Both the position numbers and the translations under genes were made by a program. A stretch of 64,000 nt of DNA from Chloroflexota bacterium (lineage in GTDB: Bacteria > Chloroflexota > Chloroflexia > Thermomicrobiales > JADLAZ01). How positions within the stretch are numbered: position 1 is the stretch's first letter; every line of letters starts with the position of its first letter. The DNA is taken from positions 25,665 to 89,664 of the forward strand of contig JADLAZ010000007.1 of NCBI GenBank assembly GCA_020849725.1. The letters are read 5' to 3'. Shown in pieces: positions 60,866 to 64,000 of the stretch. The notes under the pieces are model-generated. The model saw only the letters and a list, made by a program, of their open reading frames with translations, did not search any database and had not been told where the DNA came from.

Positions 60866-61188
60866 GTGCGACCGCTTGACGAGTGCCTGCCCCGTCGCCT
60901 GATGCACGAGATCATGGGCCACGACGTGACGACGGCGCCAGGCATGGGCTGGGTCGGAACAGATGATACCGCGCTGCTGCGCTTCGCCGAGAACTGGTTT
61001 GACGTATGTGTCACAGCCGACCAGAACCTCGACTACCAGCAGCACCTGCCCTCAACTGTCCTCAGGATCGTGGTGTTGGCAGCGCCTGATACTCATTGGA
61101 GACACTCCAGCCACTCATGCCGCGTGTGTCGGCAGCACTGATGGTCATGCAGCCGGGCGAGATTGCGCGCATTGTCCCTGACACATAG
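60866..61188 (+). pseudogene. DUF5615 PIN-like protein, frameshifted
   Basis: A GTG at 60866 starts RPLDECLPRRLMHEIMGHDV and continues TTAPGMGWVGTDDTALLRFA, FDVCVTADQNLDYQQHLPST and VLRIVVLAA, the complete pattern of DUF5615 (Mut7-C-type PIN-like, toxin-associated). After about 61085 the matching end lies in another frame: SLETLQPLMPRVSAALMVMQ then PGEIARIVPDT, stopping with TAG at 61186. The total length of 323 bases is one short of a multiple of three, consistent with a single-base deletion at about 61083-61095. The usual DUF433-type partner is not upstream; galK is. The gene is probably inactive. Confidence 0.75.
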
Positions 61189-61247
61189 CCTGCCCGGCGG
61201 CGAGCCAGCGCCCTACCGCTCTGTGGCTGGATGCCGGCGGAGTCAGC

Positions 61248-61676
61248 TCAATCGACGCGCTCGAAGACGACGACCGGGATCTCGCGGCTGACCACCGACT
61301 TCCGGTAATTGTCGAAGAAGGGCTGCTGCGCCACCTGCTGGTCGAACAGGCGGGTTCGCTCCGGCTCCTCGGCCGGCGTGGCGCGCGCCCGGAAGGTCTC
61401 GGTCCCGAGCTCGATCGTCACCTCCGGGTTCGTCACCAGGTTACGGTACCAGTCAGGATGGGTTGGCGAGCCGCCCTTGGAGGCGATAACGACCAGTCGA
61501 TCGCCATCGAAGGTGTAGTTCAGCGGCGTGACGCGGGGCTGGCCGCTCTTCGCGCCGATCGTCGTCAGCAAGAGGACGGGCCAGCGGCGACCGGTGATCT
61601 TACCGCCATTGGCCCGAAACGCAGCGATAACCGGGGCATTCTGCTGCTGCCACTCGGCCGCTGTTCTGGCGCTCAT
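61248..61676 (-). CDS. Nitroreductase/deazaflavin (F420)-dependent oxidoreductase family protein
   Basis: The ATG at 61676 after GGAGGGAG gives 142 residues. VIAAFRANGGKITGRRWPVL near residue 16, LTTIGAKSGQPRVTPLNYTF near 38, LVVIASKGGSPTHPDWYRNL near 61 and TNPEVTIELGTETFRARATP near 83 are the split-beta-barrel signature of the Ddn/DUF385 family, which uses F420. The length is typical. The family reduces quinones or nitro compounds. Several F420-dependent enzymes, including the LLM protein at the left end, may share this cofactor; that is an inference. Confidence 0.9.
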   Translation of the reverse strand: MSARTAAEWQQQNAPVIAAFRANGGKITGRRWPVLLLTTIGAKSGQPRVTPLNYTFDGDRLVVIASKGGSPTHPDWYRNLVTNPEVTIELGTETFRARATPAEEPERTRLFDQQVAQQPFFDNYRKSVVSREIPVVVFERVD

Positions 61677-62055
61677 AGAACTCCCTCCATCGTCGGCCAC
61701 GATACCGTGGCAGTGCGTCGCTCCGCGCGGCTCTCCAAGGGTACGCCACAGCACGCCTATCCGCTCGGCAGCCACTGCCCGTACCAGGCTCTGGGCGTGG
61801 TCGGGGACACCCAGCTCGTCGCCGACCGTCAACCGGCGTGGCCACCAGACGCCGGGTGTCAGCCGGTAGGCCCGCTCCGGACCATGGTCGAGCAGCAGCC
61901 CGATGGAGCTGACGGCTCAGGAAGTAGTCGAGCGGGTCGATCGTGGCCGCCGCGGGCGCCCCGCCCGGTCGCGCCCGGTCAGCGGTCAGCAACGCCGCCA
62001 CGCCGGCCAGCCCGTCCAGGAGCAGTGCCCACCGGCGCAGCCACGATGCTCGCAT
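61677..62055 (-). other. Spacer with a possible frameshifted small gene
   Basis: Reading leftward from an ATG at 62055, just 7 bases after the aldolase stop, one frame gives MRASWLRRWALLLDGLAGVA and continues to about DPLDYFLSRQ. A second frame, blocked by a TGA at about 61917, then gives SIGLLLDHGPERAYRLTPGV and LTVGDELGVPDHAQSLVRAV up to the nitroreductase start. Both halves look protein-like, but no family is recognised, so this may be a broken gene or chance. Confidence 0.25.
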
Positions 62056-62062
62056 CCGGCGC

Positions 62063-63034
62063 TCAGACGGGCATGGTGCGGCCGGAGTGGGCGCGGCCGA
62101 TGACGGCGGCGTCTTCCCGGTGGCCGGCGATGACGCGCACGCCCTCGTCGATCTTGGCAGCGATCGTGTCGCGCGTCGCGCCTTCCAGGAAGGCAACGCC
62201 GTTGCGGCGGCAGGCGGCGAACACTTTCTCGCGCGCCTCGCGCATCTCGGCCGGGTACGGGTCGCGCGGCACCGTCACGTAGCCGAGCGACAGACCCAGA
62301 TCGCCGGGGCCAAGCTCGGCAAAGCCGAGGCCCGGCACGGCCAGGATCTCGTCGGCGTTGGCCACCCCTTCCGGGCTTTCCAGCTTGACGCCCAGCAGCA
62401 ACTCGCCGCGCGAGTTCAGCGGCCACGGGTCACAGCGCGCCATGTATTCCTCAGTCGACAGCCCCCAGGTGGCGGCGGCGGTCGGCTCGGAGCCGCGCCC
62501 GCGCGTGCCGACGCCGAGCAGCGGTCGGCCATCCGGCCCGGTCGCCCCGCCCGGCCGCCGCAGCCCGCCGGCCGCGCCACGCAGTCGCTCGACCGGCGTC
62601 GGCAGCGATGGGTCGACGCCGGTGAGCTGGTTCGGGTAGCGGCACGACTCGACGAAGGCGCGCACGGCGGCGGCGTTCTCGGCCTGGCAGAGCAGGATGC
62701 CGTGCACGCCGCGCCCCAGGATGACGCGGAACTGCCAGGCGTTGTAGCGGATGTGCGCCTCGTCGATGCCGTTGACCGGCGCCTCGACGATGACGGCCGG
62801 CGTGCGGTGGCCGGAGTTGGTCGGCCCGCCCTCGATCAGGCCAGTCAGATAGGCGTCCAATCCGGCCAGGTCGAACGCGCCATGCTCCATGCCGATGTTG
62901 ATGTAGTCGGCCCAGGTGTGGGCGTCCTGCCGGCCCTGCTCGTGAGTCAGCACATGGCCGGTGTGGCCGCCGACGTAGTAGATCGGCTGGTCGGCCTCGA
63001 GCAGTTCGATCGCCCGGTTGATGCGATTGGCCAC
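62063..63034 (-). CDS. HpcH/HpaI aldolase/citrate lyase family protein
   Basis: A GTG at 63034 after GGAGGAG gives 323 residues. HTWADYINIGMEHGAFDLAG near residue 38, AVIVEAPVNGIDEAHIRYNA near 79 and WQFRVILGRGVHGILLCQAE near 100 fit the HpcH/HpaI metal-dependent aldolase barrel. LLLGVKLESPEGVANADEIL near 214 and GFAELGPGDLGLSLGYVTVP near 239 contain the Glu and Asp metal ligands. It likely cleaves or forms a 2-keto-3-deoxy acid type bond. A long insert (about 155-195) is Gly/Arg-rich and unlike the core family. Confidence 0.88.
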   Translation of the reverse strand: MANRINRAIELLEADQPIYYVGGHTGHVLTHEQGRQDAHTWADYINIGMEHGAFDLAGLDAYLTGLIEGGPTNSGHRTPAVIVEAPVNGIDEAHIRYNAWQFRVILGRGVHGILLCQAENAAAVRAFVESCRYPNQLTGVDPSLPTPVERLRGAAGGLRRPGGATGPDGRPLLGVGTRGRGSEPTAAATWGLSTEEYMARCDPWPLNSRGELLLGVKLESPEGVANADEILAVPGLGFAELGPGDLGLSLGYVTVPRDPYPAEMREAREKVFAACRRNGVAFLEGATRDTIAAKIDEGVRVIAGHREDAAVIGRAHSGRTMPV

Positions 63035-63389
63035 GATCTCCTCCGATACGTCATGTTCGCCTGGCGCTCCCCTGCCAGCCTACCCGGCTCGGATGATCTG
63101 TCAAGGCTGGAGCTGGGTGTTGGGAGCGGAGAGATGGGTGTTGGAGGGGATGAAGGGTCGTGGTCGGGGTTCGGGCGCCGCTGGTCGCCCTGGCGGCGGA
63201 GGCCGGCATTCAGCCGTGACGCGCCGCGAGAGCGATCGACGGGACCTTGGCGTGCGCCGGGGTGACGGGTGGACGGCGTGGACTGGCTCCCGGAGCCGCT
63301 GACGACTGGCGGCTGGCGACAGCCTCTGCTATAAGGCACGTCAGTCAACTAGACCCGGCGCCCGGCGCCCGGCACTCCGGAGCGACACC
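63035..63389. promoter_or_regulatory. Divergent spacer with extended -10 (TGCTATAAG)
   Basis: This 355-base spacer between the aldolase and the isochorismatase-fold gene holds no supported gene. An extended -10, TGCTATAAG at 63328-63336, faces the rightward gene, whose start is 54 bases on. Two GGTGTTGG stretches (about 63116 and 63137) recall the heptamer repeat at 22738 but are not tandem. Confidence 0.45.
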
Positions 63390-64000
63390 GTGGTAGACCC
63401 CGAGCGTCTCGACCCGCGCCGCACGGCCCTGATCGCTTACGATGTCGTGCGACGCGCGCTGACACCGGCTGAGCCGGCGCGTGAAGCGGCCATGCGGCCG
63501 GTGCTGGAGGCCTGGGTGCAGCTCATCGGCGCGGCGCGCGTCGTTGGCGTGCCGGTCATCTACACAACACCCGTCAGCCGGGCCGACGGCGCCGATGTCG
63601 TGCTGCTGCCGACCGACCTGAGCGCGGCCACCGGCGTGCCGTCGCTGACCAACTGCATCGAGGGCACGCCGGAGGCGGGCTTCCCCGACGCGATTGCGCC
63701 TCGACCTGCGGATTATGTCTTTCTCAAGCGCCGGCCGAGTGCGTTTCATGGCACCGGCATCGCCGAACTGCTGCGCATGCTGCGGCGCGACACGATTCTG
63801 ATCGGCGGCGGCGCGACCAATCGGGGCGTCGAGACGAGCGTGCGCGAGGCGTTCAACCACGACCTGGCCGTCATCGTCGTGCGCGACTGCTGCTGGAGCA
63901 GCGACCCGGTCGCGCACGCCTACAGCCTGGACTCGGCGATGCGCATGTTCGCCTGCATCCGCACGCTCGAGCAGGCGCTGACGATGCTGGCGACGCCGGC
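63390..64000 (+). CDS. Isochorismatase-fold cysteine hydrolase-like protein (3' end outside window)
   Basis: A GTG at 63390 with GGAG 8 bases upstream opens a frame that runs off the window after about 203 codons. RTALIAYDVVRRAL near residue 12 gives the catalytic Asp, PADYVFLKRRPSAFHGTGIA near 107 the catalytic Lys, and TILIGGGATNRGVETSVREA near 136 is the third motif. In most isochorismatase-like hydrolases this last motif is TNxCVE; here Gly stands where the Cys nucleophile is expected. Some homologues with TNxGVE are known in databases, to my recollection, so this may be a distinct subgroup rather than damage. No other Cys is obviously placed to replace it. Confidence 0.85.
   Translation, partial: MVDPERLDPRRTALIAYDVVRRALTPAEPAREAAMRPVLEAWVQLIGAARVVGVPVIYTTPVSRADGADVVLLPTDLSAATGVPSLTNCIEGTPEAGFPDAIAPRPADYVFLKRRPSAFHGTGIAELLRMLRRDTILIGGGATNRGVETSVREAFNHDLAVIVVRDCCWSSDPVAHAYSLDSAMRMFACIRTLEQALTMLATP

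Noticed and set aside
61911..61934. The in-frame TGA at about 61917 as a selenocysteine codon, since selA is present
   Set aside because: The surrounding product is unrecognised, no SECIS-like hairpin could be supported, and a simple frameshift or chance explains it better.

Overview
The window is one continuous, very GC-rich bacterial chromosome segment with short spacers and no rRNA, tRNA, CRISPR array, prophage or insertion sequence that I can see. The gene set suggests a Chloroflexota bacterium, perhaps a Thermomicrobia- or Dehalococcoidia-like lineage: a fused membrane spermidine-synthase-like protein, an AAA/R3H protein next to tmk and a PII-like c-di-AMP receptor, tilS-hpt-ftsH, an LLM flavin oxidoreductase, a deazaflavin-dependent nitroreductase and many Pro/Ala/Thr-rich lipoproteins. 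This lineage call is an inference from gene content and style, not from a marker phylogeny. Both window ends cut a gene: an LLM oxidoreductase on the left and an isochorismatase-fold protein on the right.

Layout. 1-16 kb holds accessory metabolism and transport: LLM oxidoreductase, M20 amidohydrolase, MFS carriers, a lone purQ, a ceramidase-like hydrolase, a 3-hydroxyacyl-CoA dehydrogenase with a CMD-family partner, and two large membrane proteins. 16.6-21.3 kb is a five-gene operon (unknown GNAT-like protein, AAA/R3H ATPase, tmk, c-di-AMP receptor, membrane zinc-ribbon protein). 21.3-25.5 kb has selA, an MFS carrier, a TrmO-like methyltransferase and a SAM methyltransferase. 25.6-30.7 kb is a molybdenum locus: ModB, a ModA lipoprotein fused to a sulfite-oxidase-fold (SUOX) domain, a free SUOX protein, a Cys-rich copper-binding four-helix protein, MsrB, and an excisionase-type HTH fused to the same SUOX domain. 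32-46.5 kb is housekeeping: ybaB, dnaX, peroxiredoxin-like, rpsO-pnp with a structured leader, ftsH, hpt, tilS and mnmA.

46.8-52.1 kb carries acyl-CoA synthetase, SDR, acyl-CoA dehydrogenase, an APH-type kinase and a DUF6285 protein. That is the enzyme set of the levulinate (lva) / ACAD10-11 type pathway, which removes a 4-hydroxyl from acyl-CoA through phosphorylation. 52-64 kb has secreted beta-propeller and Ig-like proteins, a lactonase, the primary sigma factor, a DsbA-family protein, a sugar nucleotidyltransferase with galK, a frameshifted DUF5615 PIN-like gene, the nitroreductase, an HpcH-type aldolase and the isochorismatase-fold protein.

Three signals cross gene boundaries. First, extended -10 promoters of the form TG(C/G)TAnnnT recur upstream of at least ten genes on both strands. 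One lies so close to selA that its mRNA may be leaderless. Second, a dispersed imperfect palindrome (REP/BIME-like) occurs at about 8.3, 16.4 and 22.8 kb. Third, several genes are decayed: an internally deleted DM13 protein, a frameshifted DUF5615 gene and a LuxR/ATPase C-terminal remnant.
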